Below, in pieces: positions 30,614-40,387 of a stretch of 64,000 nucleotides of DNA (position 1 is its first letter; the number at the start of each line of letters is the position of its first letter). Below the pieces are notes generated by a model that worked only from the letters and a program-made list of their open reading frames with translations, had not been told where the DNA came from and did not search any database. Position numbers and translations under genes: made by a program. The stretch is from Symbiodinium natans (taxonomy: Eukaryota; Sar; Dinophyceae; Suessiales; Symbiodiniaceae): positions 457,501 through 521,500 of the forward strand of contig CAJNDS010000080.1 in the NCBI GenBank assembly GCA_905221605.1. The letters run 5' to 3'.

Positions 30614-30775
30614 TGCAATTGTAACCGGATATAACTGCTGACAGTTACTCAGGCAACTATTAGCAGTTAGACAACTGCTAATAGTTACTCTGCGTCTTCA
30701 TGTTTTTGGTCAGGTTTTCGGGACCAAAAGTAGCTATTTCCAGTTATTTCCAGTTATATTTTTAAGGATTTTGGC
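30614..30775. promoter_or_regulatory. Left subterminal repeat region
   Basis: Contains AACTGCTAATAGTTAC and related inverted short motifs, plus TATTTCCAGTTATTTCCAGT. Similar motifs occur at the other end, as expected for transposase-binding subterminal repeats. Confidence 0.55.
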
Positions 30776-30967
30776 CATTTCATTGACAACCGTTGGATTC
30801 GTGTAGTGTCAAAAGTGCAATTTGTCATAAAAGCACAAAAAATGCTTAGTTTTTGTGATGATTTGTCATGGGTTCCAGCATGAGCACGCTTCTTGATGTG
30901 GTCCTGGCCTCATCCCGTGGCTGTTGGGCTTGAATTTGGTGCTTTGCTGTATATAGACGCTCACACG

Positions 30968-32444
30968 ATGGCGGAAGCAGGCGGGGCGGCGGAAGCGAGC
31001 AGGGACGCCCGTGGAAGGCACCGCCTGCAGAACTACCAGAGTGTGGCTGCCTTTCTTCCCACGAGTGTGTGGGCAGCGCTGTACGCGGCGCAGGCGGTGG
31101 ACGCCAATGCAGTCCAGCAGGTGGAAGCATTGAGCTCCTTGATGCAGCTCTGCTTGCGTTTGGGCCTGCAGTACCCCTCCGAGGCAACCTACGCGCGTCT
31201 GTTCGTCTTGACTCGGTACAGGCATGGCTTTCCGAACATGCTGGAGTCAGAGATCAACGCGCAGTTCACGACTTGCAAAGGCAAGATCAAGGCGGCGATG
31301 ACAAGGCTGCAAGCAAGCACGCCCAGCCTGGTGCCTTACTGCACGGACCTGCCACAGACGCCGCAAGGACTGGCCCCGGACACTTATGCGGAGATCTATG
31401 GCCGAGACCCGCTGCCTGACACGCAGGTCGTGCCTGAGGCAACCCTGAACGTTCTGCAGGGCATGTTTCGACTGCGACTGCCACGGGACTCAGGTTCCCG
31501 CACGAACCTGGAAGGGCTTCTTTCCGCTGCGGGCTTGCTTCCCCGCGGGACGGGCCGGACGCAGCCTCAGTTGACGATTTTCCCGCACGCGGTTCGCAGC
31601 GGGGCCCAAGCATCCAGCCCCCCTGTTGTCTCGCAGCCGCTGCGTGGCATGTTGGCCTTGCAGAATGGCGCCCAAGCGTCATCGCCCACGACGGCCGCTG
31701 TTCCGGCGGCCGGTAGTTTTGACGCGTCGGCCGCTGTTCCGGCGGCTGACGCTTCCGATGTGGCCGGTGAGGGAGACCCGCAGTCTCTCCCGCTGGTGGC
31801 TGCGCCAACTCCCCGTCGAGATCGCGCCAGCGCGTGAAGAACAGCCAGTGGCGGCTGCACCTGCGCCATGTGAGGCTGTCGCAGCAGGCCGTGCAGCTGT
31901 GCGGCCTGAAGTGCTTGTGCCGGCCAGCGAACCCCGTCCTGCCCAGCCTTTGCTGCAGAGAACTGCGCAGCTCATCTCGCGAGCCATGGAGGAGCGACAG
32001 CTTGAGCGCACCGGCCAAGTGACGACCAGAGATGCGGCCTTCGAAGCTCTCCAGGGGCCGGCCGCGGCTCCACGACCGAAGGCGGAGGTCCAGGCGAAAG
32101 CGAAGCCGCAGCCGAAGGCGAAGGTGCAGGCGAAGGCGAAGGGCCGTCCGAAAGGCAAGGCCAAGGCCAAGGCGACGCCGAAAGCCAAGGAGAAGGTGGG
32201 ACCCGTGCTTCGGCGGCCCTCGGCCGCTGACCTGGGCCGACCAGCAAAGAGACCGGCCGCGGTGATGCTGCGGCCAGCGGCCGCGGTGATGCTGCGGCCA
32301 GCCGGCGTCCTCGAGCAGTCTGCTCGGGACAAGGTCCTTGCTCGCGTCCCGGCGCACTTGAAGAAGCAGTTTGCCAAAGGCTGTTCCCGTTGTCGCTACC
32401 GGCCCCTTTGCTGCCTCAGCTGCTGGCGCAAGCGAGGTTTTTAG
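30968..32444 (+). CDS. Transposon protein 1, Ala/Lys-rich with C-terminal Cys cluster
   Basis: Two exons, 30968-31766 and 31831-32444, give 470 residues. The 64-bp GT-AG intron joins two otherwise separate open frames exactly in phase. Residues 1-190 or so look globular and helical (LPTSVWAALYAAQAVDANAV; YARLFVLTRYRHGFPNMLES). A Pro/Ala linker follows, then a long Lys-Ala-Pro repeat (PKAKVQAKAKGRPKGKAKAK) that could bind nucleic acid, then duplicated AAVMLRPA. The end is a Cys cluster CSRCRYRPLCCLSCWRKRGF (C-x2-C-x5-C-x3-C), possibly a metal site. The ATG at 30968 is preferred because a TATATAG site lies 11 bp upstream. Function unknown; it may assist transposition. Confidence 0.65.
31767..31830 (+). 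other. 64-bp GT-AG intron in transposon gene 1
   Basis: Donor GTGAGG, acceptor ATCGCGCCAG. Removing it shifts the frame from one open reading frame to the other and makes a GCG codon at the junction. Confidence 0.6.
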
Positions 32445-32556
32445 GAGAGCGCTTGCCGGAAACGAAAAACAAGAGCACACATGCCTGAAGCAGGTCCGCT
32501 GTGTGTACATGACAAGCGATTGCAACCTGAGCTCATGTAAGGTTTCAGTGTAGCAG

Positions 32557-33294
32557 ATGTCTGCATGTATGTACACCGACGCCCCTGTGGCTCCGATCAG
32601 ACCAGTGGTCATGAAGCGAGGCCACGAGGACCGCGAAGGTGACCGCGAGAATCCGCGTGCTCGTGCCGCTGCCGAAGCCTGGGCCCGAGCAAGACGACAG
32701 AAGGCGGCGGCAGAGGTGAAGGCGCCGGCTGCGCCGAAAACACCGCCGAAGCACCCTGCGCCGAAGCGGACCGGGAGACTGGTGCCCCCGCCGCGGCGAG
32801 GCTCAGTGGCGCAGTGGCCCGCATGGACCCCCTCGAAGCGACCACCGTGCCCGCCGCCAGCGCCGCCGCCGCTGCCTCCACCCGCCAAGCCGGTGCCTGC
32901 GCCGCCGCCGCTGCCCCCGCCTGCGGAGGTGGCTGCGGCAGCCGAAACCGAGGCAATGGCGGCGGCCAACGCCGCTGAGAGTAGGGACACTGCGGCGCCG
33001 GCGGAGGGTGACGCTGGCACGGCTGCCGCCAGTCGCGTTGCGAGAGCCGCTGCATTGGCGGCGGCAGCGAGTGTGCCAGGTCCTGCCGCCGCTGCCGTTG
33101 CGGCAGCCGCTGCCTTGGCGGCGGCTGGCACGGTGCCGGGCCCTGCTGCGTCCGTCCCAACGCCAGCAGGAGAGGCGGCCCCGAGGACAGGGCCCAGCAC
33201 CTGGCACCTGGTCGCAACCTCGCCTTTCCAGGCGACACTCCTCCCACACGTGGATGTTATAGGCCGCGTGGACTTGTACCTGCGCCAGGTCTGA
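32557..33294 (+). CDS. Transposon protein 2, Ala/Pro-rich
   Basis: 245 residues in one frame. The N terminus is charged (MKRGHEDREGDRENPRARAA from the in-frame ATG at 32611). The middle is Pro-rich, followed by a long Ala-rich segment. The last 30 residues (TWHLVATSPFQATLLPHVDV) look more ordered. An AG (GTTTCAGTGTAG) lies 3 bp before ATG 32557. No domain recognised. The opposite-strand frames are compositional mirrors of the GC-rich sequence. Confidence 0.5.
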   Translation: MSACMYTDAPVAPIRPVVMKRGHEDREGDRENPRARAAAEAWARARRQKAAAEVKAPAAPKTPPKHPAPKRTGRLVPPPRRGSVAQWPAWTPSKRPPCPPPAPPPLPPPAKPVPAPPPLPPPAEVAAAAETEAMAAANAAESRDTAAPAEGDAGTAAASRVARAAALAAAASVPGPAAAAVAAAAALAAAGTVPGPAASVPTPAGEAAPRTGPSTWHLVATSPFQATLLPHVDVIGRVDLYLRQV

Positions 33295-33361
33295 GTAACA
33301 GCCGCGAAAGCTGTATACTTTCAGTCTGCAGCGTTTCTCATGCATGTCAGCATGTCTGTAT

Positions 33362-33364
<3 letters not shown>

Positions 33365-33392
<28 letters not shown>

Positions 33393-33450
33393 TTTGTTGA
33401 TATATATATATATATATATATATGTCTATTTATATATATATATATATATA
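33365..33450. repeat. TA microsatellite
   Basis: TA dinucleotide runs between transposon genes 2 and 3. Confidence 0.95.
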
Positions 33451-33664
33451 AACCAAGCACGCGACACGCATCACATGTACACAGAGCATGTCGGCTCGCC
33501 AGCAGACCAGCCAGGTCACAGTCCTGCATGCACCTTGCATGTGAAACACCAACACGAAGCGTAGACATATTTATATATACAACAAATCGGAGGCGTCAGG
33601 GAAATGACAGGTATAGGCAGCTACAGCAACACACTGCATGCCCCCGCCGCGTCCTCCAGCTGCC

Positions 33665-34078
33665 ATGGCTCGACCGGGGCACCACGACTTTCCGCCCCAC
33701 GTCATCCAGGTGGACGAGAATACTCGGCTGGTGATCCGCTGCTCCCTGGTCGTGTATCAACCAGTCGAGGTCGCGGGCGGCGGGCCTGATGCGGTGGCCG
33801 CACCGGCGGACGCAGTGGCCGAAGGAGCAGAGCCACCGGCCGCTGCTTTCGCGGCGGCCGAGCCCGACCAGGCCGCTGTGCACGAGGCGGCAGACGCAGC
33901 AGCGCCGCATGAGCCGCTGCGGGAGCCAGAGGCGCCGGCAGAGTTAGGCCGAGCAGCGCCGGCCGACCCGCTTGCCAAGCCCGCTGAGGGCCGTGTGCCT
34001 CTCGAGGAGAGTTACTCGGACACGGAAGAGGAGGTGGCGGTGGAGAAGCCGGCCATTCAAGGAAACACACATATGTAG
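33665..34078 (+). CDS. Transposon protein 3, small acidic Ala-rich
   Basis: 137 residues from ATG 33665, which has a good context (CTGCCATGG) and sits 5 bp after a GTCCTCCAG acceptor-like site. The first 30 residues suggest beta strands (VIQVDENTRLVIRCSLVVYQ). The rest is Ala/Pro/Glu-rich, ending in an acidic stretch (YSDTEEEVAVE). An upstream in-frame ATG at 33638 is possible. Function unknown. Confidence 0.5.
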   Translation: MARPGHHDFPPHVIQVDENTRLVIRCSLVVYQPVEVAGGGPDAVAAPADAVAEGAEPPAAAFAAAEPDQAAVHEAADAAAPHEPLREPEAPAELGRAAPADPLAKPAEGRVPLEESYSDTEEEVAVEKPAIQGNTHM

Positions 34079-34196
34079 CAACACAAAGCGCTTTCTAGCT
34101 CCTTTTCCGCACGGCAGTCCCCAGATCTAACCCTCCCTCCCGACAGCAGGCCAGTAACACTGAGGTCTTTTTGTAGCCCGGGTTCAGCATTCAGCC

Positions 34197-35377
34197 ATGG
34201 AACACTGGACGCTGCACATTGTGGTGCACGTTGAGGGCTTGCCAGGGGCGGCAGGGACTCAGACGCAGACCCCAGCCGCTGTGCTGAGCGCCGCTGCTCC
34301 GGCAGCAGATCCGCGCCGGAACGCGGAGCCGGCGGCGGTGGCGGGCGTTGCGGCGGCGGCAGAGGCCGCTGCAAGCCCGGCAAGTGCGACAGACAAGGCG
34401 GTCGCACCAACCGCAAGCCCGGGAAGTCAGACAGGCCAGGCGGTCGTTGCAACCGCTACCAGCCCGGCGACTGACACAGAGGCGGCGGCGCCGGCAGCCG
34501 CTGCAAGCCCTGCAAGTGACGCGCCGGCAGCAACAGGGCCCGGCCGCAGGACGACAGCGCTTCAGGAGCCGGAGCCAGAGCGCATTGTGCGGTTCCCGCC
34601 ACTGACTGTGCCAGGTCAGCCCATCTGGCCACGTATCCAGGTGCACTCGCACGTGGAGCCGCGGGCCCCACCGGGTGTGGAGCAGGAAGACTCGGCTGTC
34701 TGGGACCAGGCTTGGTCCTGGCAAGCGTGGCGCCAGACCTGGTGGCGGCCGGGCGCGTGGACGGAATACGATGGTGAGTGGACGGCCGCTGCCAGACTCG
34801 GACTCGGGCAACAGCGCACGCGGCCGGGAGGTAGCCCGCGAACAGGGCTCTGGCAGTGTCGACTGGCGCTGGACCTCGGAGGCCGCTGCTTCGTGGCGGC
34901 CGGAGGACTCGGGCAGCGATTCCCCTCGGCAGCGCGGTCCGGCCTACACGGCGCCGAATCCGGACAGCAAGCGCGGCCGGATCCTCGCGCAGACGGGCCG
35001 GTCCCGCCCAGCCGGGGGCCGTGTGTGCGGAGAAGAAGGAAGGTGTGCAGTGCCTCCGCGCGGCTTCCGCGGCGCTGCCCAAGCTCTCGGCCTTCCTGCC
35101 CAGCTTCGCTAACGCCACCAAGCAGCTTTTCTCGGTGCCGGGCGCGACGGAGGAGGACCGGTCCGACCTGGAGACCGCGGCAGCGAAGTGTCGCTCCTGG
35201 CTGGACGAGGCCACGCTCTGTGCGGGCGGCAGCAAGAAGACAGGGCTGGCCTTCAACAAACAAACTCTGGAGACGCAGCTGAAGGAGTGGTCCAACCTTC
35301 TCAAGAAGCTGAAGAAGCCCGCCACCGCCCCGAAGCCCAAGCCTGCGCCGAAAGCCGCAGCCCGCGGCGGCGCCTAG
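34197..35377 (+). CDS. Transposon protein 4, spliced, Ala-rich then helical
   Basis: The frame from ATG 34197 starts MEHWTLHIVVHVEGLPG, similar in style to the start of protein 3. It continues as an Ala/Pro/Thr-rich segment, then a Trp-rich patch (WDQAWSWQAWRQTWW). At about 34774 a GTGAGT donor occurs and the coding frame changes. The C-terminal part in another frame is convincing (LPKLSAFLPSFANATKQLFS; LETQLKEWSNLLKKLKKPA) and stops at 35377. One intron 34774-35042 (269 bp) joins these two directly. A 22-bp removal followed by a second intron would keep the middle Ser/Asp-rich frame. The exact splicing is unresolved, and the function is unknown. Confidence 0.5.
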
Positions 35378-35552
35378 CCGCTGCCAGGCGCCTGCATGCG
35401 TGTGGGGGACCGGCCGCTGCGACCGCGGCGGCCTCGGCCTCTCCGCCGAAGAAGTGAGACACCCCGGACGGCTGGAGTCCCAGCTTGTCCGGCCAAGCAA
35501 ACAGCAAAGGGCAGAAGTCTGGGGAAAGAAAAAGAGAAAGCCAAAGAGACAC

Positions 35553-35554
<2 letters not shown>

Positions 35555-35637
<83 letters not shown>
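35555..35637. repeat. GA microsatellite
   Basis: A pure GA run of about 80 bp with impure AGAGAC flanks to 35730, upstream of the transposase gene. Confidence 0.95.
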
Positions 35638-35641
<4 letters not shown>

Positions 35642-35900
35642 GAGACACAGAGCGATCTGGAGACAGAGAGAGACTGAGAGATCTGCTGAGAAAGAGAGAG
35701 AAAGAGAAAGACAAAGAAGACAAACCCTCGAGATCGGAATCGGACGCGGCGTGAAATGTGTTGCTTGTCTCCGCAGCTCATATTATATGTCAGCATGAGC
35801 CCACAACATGCACACATGCGGGACCCTGGCATGAGGAGTAAACACCACACAGCTTCACATTTCGAACCACAAAGGCAAGATACACATCTATATAGCTGCC

Positions 35901-37196
35901 ATGCCGAAGCGAAGGAGACTCTGGTGCCGGGTCTCCGAGGACACAGCCCGACAGATCAGTCGCCTGGAGTTGGGTTGCACAACAGCGGCGGCGGTCTTGG
36001 GTCTGCCGGAGCAGGTGCTGAAAGACGGCACGAAGCGTCGACTCCGCCTCGCCTCGTCCGTGTACGAGACGCGATATGTCGACACAGGCGACGGCGGTCA
36101 GAACGGCATTGTCGTGGCCAACCTAGAAAGACTCTTCCGGTTCGCCATAAGCAACTCGGAAGAGTGGAAGCACTTGGTCCGCGAGGCTGTGGCACTCAGC
36201 AACGGCGGAGTGCTGCGTTTGCTGCTGTTTTGCGACGAGTGTCAAGGCGGCAACGTACTGAATCCGCTGCCCTCCAAGAAAGTCAACCTGTACCACATCT
36301 CCCTCGCAGAGATCCAGCCGCGCATGCGCAAGTCCCCACACGCCTGGCTGCCACTGGCAGCCGTGCCCAGCATGCTCATTCAAAGCATACCCGGTGGCGC
36401 AAGCAGCGTGATGCGAACCGTGTTGGCGGCCGTGTCTGGAGCCGCTGCTGAGAACCTGCTTCTGGCGGAGGACATGCAGGCGAGCTTCCAAGTGCATGTC
36501 CTGCTTTCCGACATGGAAGGCCAGAGGCAAGTTTACGGCAGCAAGGGGTCCGCCGGTCTGCGACCCTGCTTGTTCTGCGCTAACGTCGTGAAAAACGACT
36601 CTGGCCTGGCGGAGTACTCTGCGGATGCTCTGGTGGAAACGGGCTGTGCGGACCGCACCCGTTTCGAGCGCGTTGCCGATGACGACCTGCTCTCCACCTG
36701 CGACAATCTGCAGCGCTGCGCCGCGTCCGTGCGCAAGGGCGATCTGGAGCGGCTGGAGCAAACGCTTGGCGTCTGCTACATTCCGCAGGGACTACTGTTC
36801 GACCCCGCGGCGCGGGCAGTTCTGCCGCCGAGCAAAGTGCTCAACGACCCGCTGCACTGCTACTTCCAGGGTGGCGTGGCTTCCTGGGAATCTGCGTGGC
36901 TTCTGCAGCGCTTGCGCACGGAAGCAGGAGTTGAGCTCGCGGATGTGGCGGCTGCAGCGGCCGCTGTGGAATGGCGGTCTGCGGGAAAGACGGCGGCTGG
37001 ACGTCACTTCCGCAAGTGTTTGTTTCATGCCAAGAAGTGGAGCGAGGAGGTTTTCAAAGGTGAGGTCAAAGAACTGCGCCTCCTCTTGCCCCTGCTCTTC
37101 CACATGGCTAAAGCAAAAGCCAGCCAACACGGCGTGCTGGCGGATGAGATCCGCTGCATGGGAAAGCTTCTGGAGCTTTTGAGACCTGCCTGCAAT

Positions 37197-37254
<58 letters not shown>

Positions 37255-37366
37255 CTCTCTCTTTGCTGCTTTCGGTCTCTCTGTCTCGCTGAGTCCGGAC
37301 TCCCCGTCTCCACGATCCGTTGTCTCCGTGTCTGCAGATCTCGGCTTCTCTTTCTTTTTCTTTCTC

Positions 37367-37411
<45 letters not shown>

Positions 37412-37454
37412 CTCTCTCTCTCTCTATCTTCTTTCTTTCTGTCTTTCTTTCTCT

Positions 37455-37520
<66 letters not shown>

Positions 37521-37558
37521 TCTCTCTCCCTCTCTCTCTCCCTCTCTGTCTTTCTTTC

Positions 37559-37608
<50 letters not shown>

Positions 37609-37632
37609 TTCTATCTTCCTTTCTTTCTCTTT

Positions 37633-37672
<40 letters not shown>

Positions 37673-37680
37673 ACACTGTA

Positions 37681-37711
<31 letters not shown>

Positions 37712-37771
37712 GTTTTTCTCTGTCTCTCTCTCTCGCCTTCTCTTTCTCTCTCTCTCTCTCTCGCTCCTTTC

Positions 37772-37862
<91 letters not shown>

Positions 37863-38780
37863 TCTTTCTCTCTCTGTCTCTGTTTCTGTCCCTGTCTCTG
37901 TCTCTCTCTGTCTCTGTCTCTGTCTCTGTCTCTGTCTCTGTCTCTGTCTCTGTCTCTGTCTCTGTCTCTGTCTCTGTCTCTGTCTCTGTCTCTGTCTCTG
38001 TCGTGTCTCTGTCTCTGTCTCTGTCTCTGTCTCTGTCTCTGTCTCTGTCTCTGTCTCTCATCTCTCCTTCTTCTCTCTCCTCTTCTCCTCTCTCTCTCTC
38101 TCTCTCTTTGTTTCTATTCTTTCTTGTCTCTCTCGCAGTCGCTCTCGCTCTCGCTGTCTCACACTCGTGAACACGTTTTCTTCAGGTTCGAGATTCGGAT
38201 GTGCTGCACCCGACGCGACTGGCCGCTGTCAAGGATGGCGCAGCTGGAAGAGGAGCACCAGGCCCTCAGCGTGGAAGTGTACGGCTGCCCAAAGCCGAAA
38301 CACCATCATCGTATGCACATCAGCGAGCAGGCAGCTCGTCTGGGCTTGCTGGTGGACTCCGAAGCGGGAGAGGCTAAGCACCAATCCTATAAGGCCACGC
38401 TCGCCGACAGACTACAGCAGTTCACGGACAAGACAGTCCTGCAGCAGAACCTGCTGCCGCGGCTTTTGCAGGGGCAAATGGACAAGATGCACGAAGACCA
38501 GCCCTTCAGGACCGGACTCCGCTCCACGCCCCAACCGAGCGTGTACTGCCCAGGTGCGATGGCCTCAAGAACAGCCCGCACATCCACGCACATGACCATC
38601 ACGGAAGGTGATGTGCTGCTGCTCTTGCCGCTGACAACCCACACGGTGGCTCAGGTGCGCGAGTGTGCACAGACTGCTGGGGGTTTGCTCTTTGCTGTGG
38701 AAACCTTCACGTTCGAGTCTTGGTTTGCAGCCATGAGCTTCTTCACGCTGCACGGTTTTGCCGTATCGACTTGCATGTAA
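35901..38780 (+). CDS. DDE-type transposase (CMC/KDZ-like), two exons
   Basis: Exons 35901-37198 and 38186-38780 give 630 residues. It should catalyse excision and insertion of this element in the nucleus. Visible motifs are LLLFCDECQGGN (candidate first Asp, residue 112); VLLSDMEG (second Asp, 204) followed by GSKGSAGLRPCLFC, whose CxxC (223-226) fits the zinc-binding insert of tnp2/Plavaka-type enzymes; NDPLHCYFQGGVASWE (316-330), the family's D-x2-H...G box; and in exon 2 PKPKHHHRMHI and EAKHQSYK, as in the C-terminal P-K-H-H and (R)KH-x-x-K motifs. These motif matches are from memory of the families. Exon 2 continues the frame exactly. ATG 35901 lies 5 bp after TATATAG. It is shorter than many KDZ proteins, so a 5' exon could be missing. 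Confidence 0.75.
37199..38185 (+). other. 987-bp TC-microsatellite intron in the transposase gene
   Basis: Donor GTCTCT, acceptor CACGTTTTCTTCAG. The intron is almost entirely CT, TTTC and CTGTCT repeats. Its length is a multiple of three, but the unspliced frame stops at 37292, so removal is required. The joined codon is CAG, giving ACNQ-FEIRM. Confidence 0.7.
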
Positions 38781-39218
38781 TTTGATTCTACCTCAGTATA
38801 TGACCAAGATGTGTACGACAAAAACTGCAATCTTGCTCAGGAGATGTGCGATGCAGCTTCCAGCGTCTGGAAGCGAACAACGGAGGTGGCGGTCTGGCTT
38901 GAAGAGAAAGTCGACCGCTGCGTGCAGCCTTCTTGGTGGCTGCAGGAGGAGAACACCGTCCTCTGTTTGCTGTGACCTCAAAGGAAGTGCGTCAGAGATG
39001 AACGACAAAAAATTGCCTGGTACCACACATGTCCAGTCGCTCAAACTGTATGCCTCAAGATCACAGGAAATGTCCTTCAGGCATATCCATGCATGAAAAT
39101 AGCTGATTTCAGGTCGAGAAACTGCAAACTGGTGAAATAATAGGTGCAGAATCTCGAAAAAACTTGACGTGCATAAGTCCATATCGAAAAAAAATCGCAA
39201 ATTTCAAAAATCCAAAGT

Positions 39219-39337
39219 AGTTATTTCCAGTTATGTATTTCGTGCGTTTTTTTGCTAAAAATAACTACAAATAACTGGAAATAACTACTTTTTAACTGCT
39301 AAGAACTGCAAGCAGTTGCTAGAGTTGCTATAGCAAC
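39219..39337. promoter_or_regulatory. Right subterminal repeat region
   Basis: Contains AGTTATTTCCAGTTAT in direct orientation and ATAACTGGAAATAACTAC in inverse, then repeated TTGCTA/AACTGC short motifs. Shared with the left end. Confidence 0.6.
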
Positions 39338-39369
39338 TATAGTTGCTGGAAGACCTTTCCCGTAGGGAT
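39338..39369. repeat. Right terminal inverted repeat
   Basis: Reverse complement matches 30582-30613 at 28 of 32 positions. Ends CCCGTAGGGAT. Confidence 0.9.
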
Positions 39370-39943
39370 TGTGTTTTTGAACTTGGGTCTGGACTTCTCG
39401 TTTGCGCTTGCCGGACGTGGCCTCAAGGGAGCAATATCTCAGCTAAGCTAAACATTCATGAGCTGCCGCTCTGGGCATGTGACAGCCTGCGCTTTGCGTC
39501 TCTCACGCCCCTGGTAAACGTGTGAGACTCAGGCAGAAATCATGCACAAACGTTTTCTGACTTTATCCAGGCATCCGACCTCCTTCAGTCTCGCCTCTCG
39601 CGTGCAGGCCTGGAGCTTTGTCGGTTCTAGAAATCTTTTATTAGAATTGCTGTCGGGCTAGGTTCGTGGCGAGCGCTGCCGAAACCTATCAGAAGCTCTT
39701 GCTTTTCTACTTGATCAGCTGCTTTCGCTTCAATGAGCAACAGACCCACGCAGGCAAGGCAGTCTTCTTGGCCTGAAAGCTGGTTGTATGCTCGACATTT
39801 GCGCTAACGAACATTGAGGCTTCCACCAGTGGACGGTGACGTACCTCAAGTCATTTTTGCTTGAAAGCAGCGGGAAAGGTGCTAGTGGCCGGGCAGGCGC
39901 ACCCACCATGGCTTAGCAAACCCCCACGGCGGCGGCTTCCACC
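39370..39943. other. Unique stretch, no gene seen
   Basis: Ordinary composition. Only short frames and no clear splice structure. Confidence 0.4.
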
Positions 39944-40387
39944 ATGGCGGAGGTGTTGAGGGCTCGGTCGGCACCTGAGTGGGCGATGTTGCGAGAGCAA
40001 GTGTACGCTCTTGGGTGGATGTGTCCGAGGCACTGGCGAGGCTCACAGCTGGTGCCGTCGGCGTCGCGGCCTGAAGAGGAACTTTGTTATGTTGCTGTAT
40101 TTAAGCCCGCTGGAGGCACCTGCAGACATGGGTGTGGTGTTGGGATTGTGCGAAAGAGGCGGAGCAGGTGCCTTGCGCTTTCGCTTGAGCGTTTTCGTAG
40201 CTCCGGAGACCTGGTTTCGCTTCAGGAAGCTAAGACTCTCACAGCTCAAGCAGATGCAAGTTGGTCTGCAAGGAAACGAGGCCCTCACAGACACCTTCTT
40301 TGCAGCCGCTGGCGGCGCCTGCACACATGGATATGGTGTTGGGACTCTGTGAAAGAGGCGGAGCAGGTGCCTTGCGCTTTCGCTTGA
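39944..40387 (+). CDS. Hypothetical gene start leading into repeated coding sequence
   Basis: ATG 39944 has a strong context (CCACCATGGCGG). The first 45 residues (MAEVLRARSAPEWAMLREQV...) look like real protein. From about 40080 the frame enters the minisatellite-like repeat, and a second frame becomes the better one (QVGLQGNEALTDTFFAAAGG), so splicing or decay is likely. No domain recognised. Confidence 0.3.
   Translation: MAEVLRARSAPEWAMLREQVYALGWMCPRHWRGSQLVPSASRPEEELCYVAVFKPAGGTCRHGCGVGIVRKRRSRCLALSLERFRSSGDLVSLQEAKTLTAQADASWSARKRGPHRHLLCSRWRRLHTWIWCWDSVKEAEQVPCAFA

Larger units (their letters stand above)
30584..39367 (+). mobile_element. 8.8-kb DNA transposon with five genes
   Basis: The ends carry imperfect inverted repeats beginning CCCTACGGG. 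Both subterminal regions contain AGTTATTTCCAGTTAT-type motifs. All five predicted genes lie on the plus strand, and the last encodes a DDE-type transposase. The element is GC-rich (apart from microsatellites) and free of telomeric repeats, unlike its surroundings. AT flanks both ends, which would allow a 2-bp target duplication, but that is too short to be sure. It looks complete: all genes have open frames after modest splicing. Confidence 0.85.

Noticed and set aside
31287-33200. 637-residue minus-strand open frame inside the transposon
   Set aside because: It is antisense to genes 1 and 2. The openness comes from high GC and Ala codons (GCN/NGC mirror), and the plus-strand frames have better starts, motifs and splicing.
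37320-38180. Very long Ser/Leu open frames (and Arg/Glu frames on the other strand)
   Set aside because: They are translations of CT/GA microsatellite within the transposase intron. Only the part after 38186 is coding.
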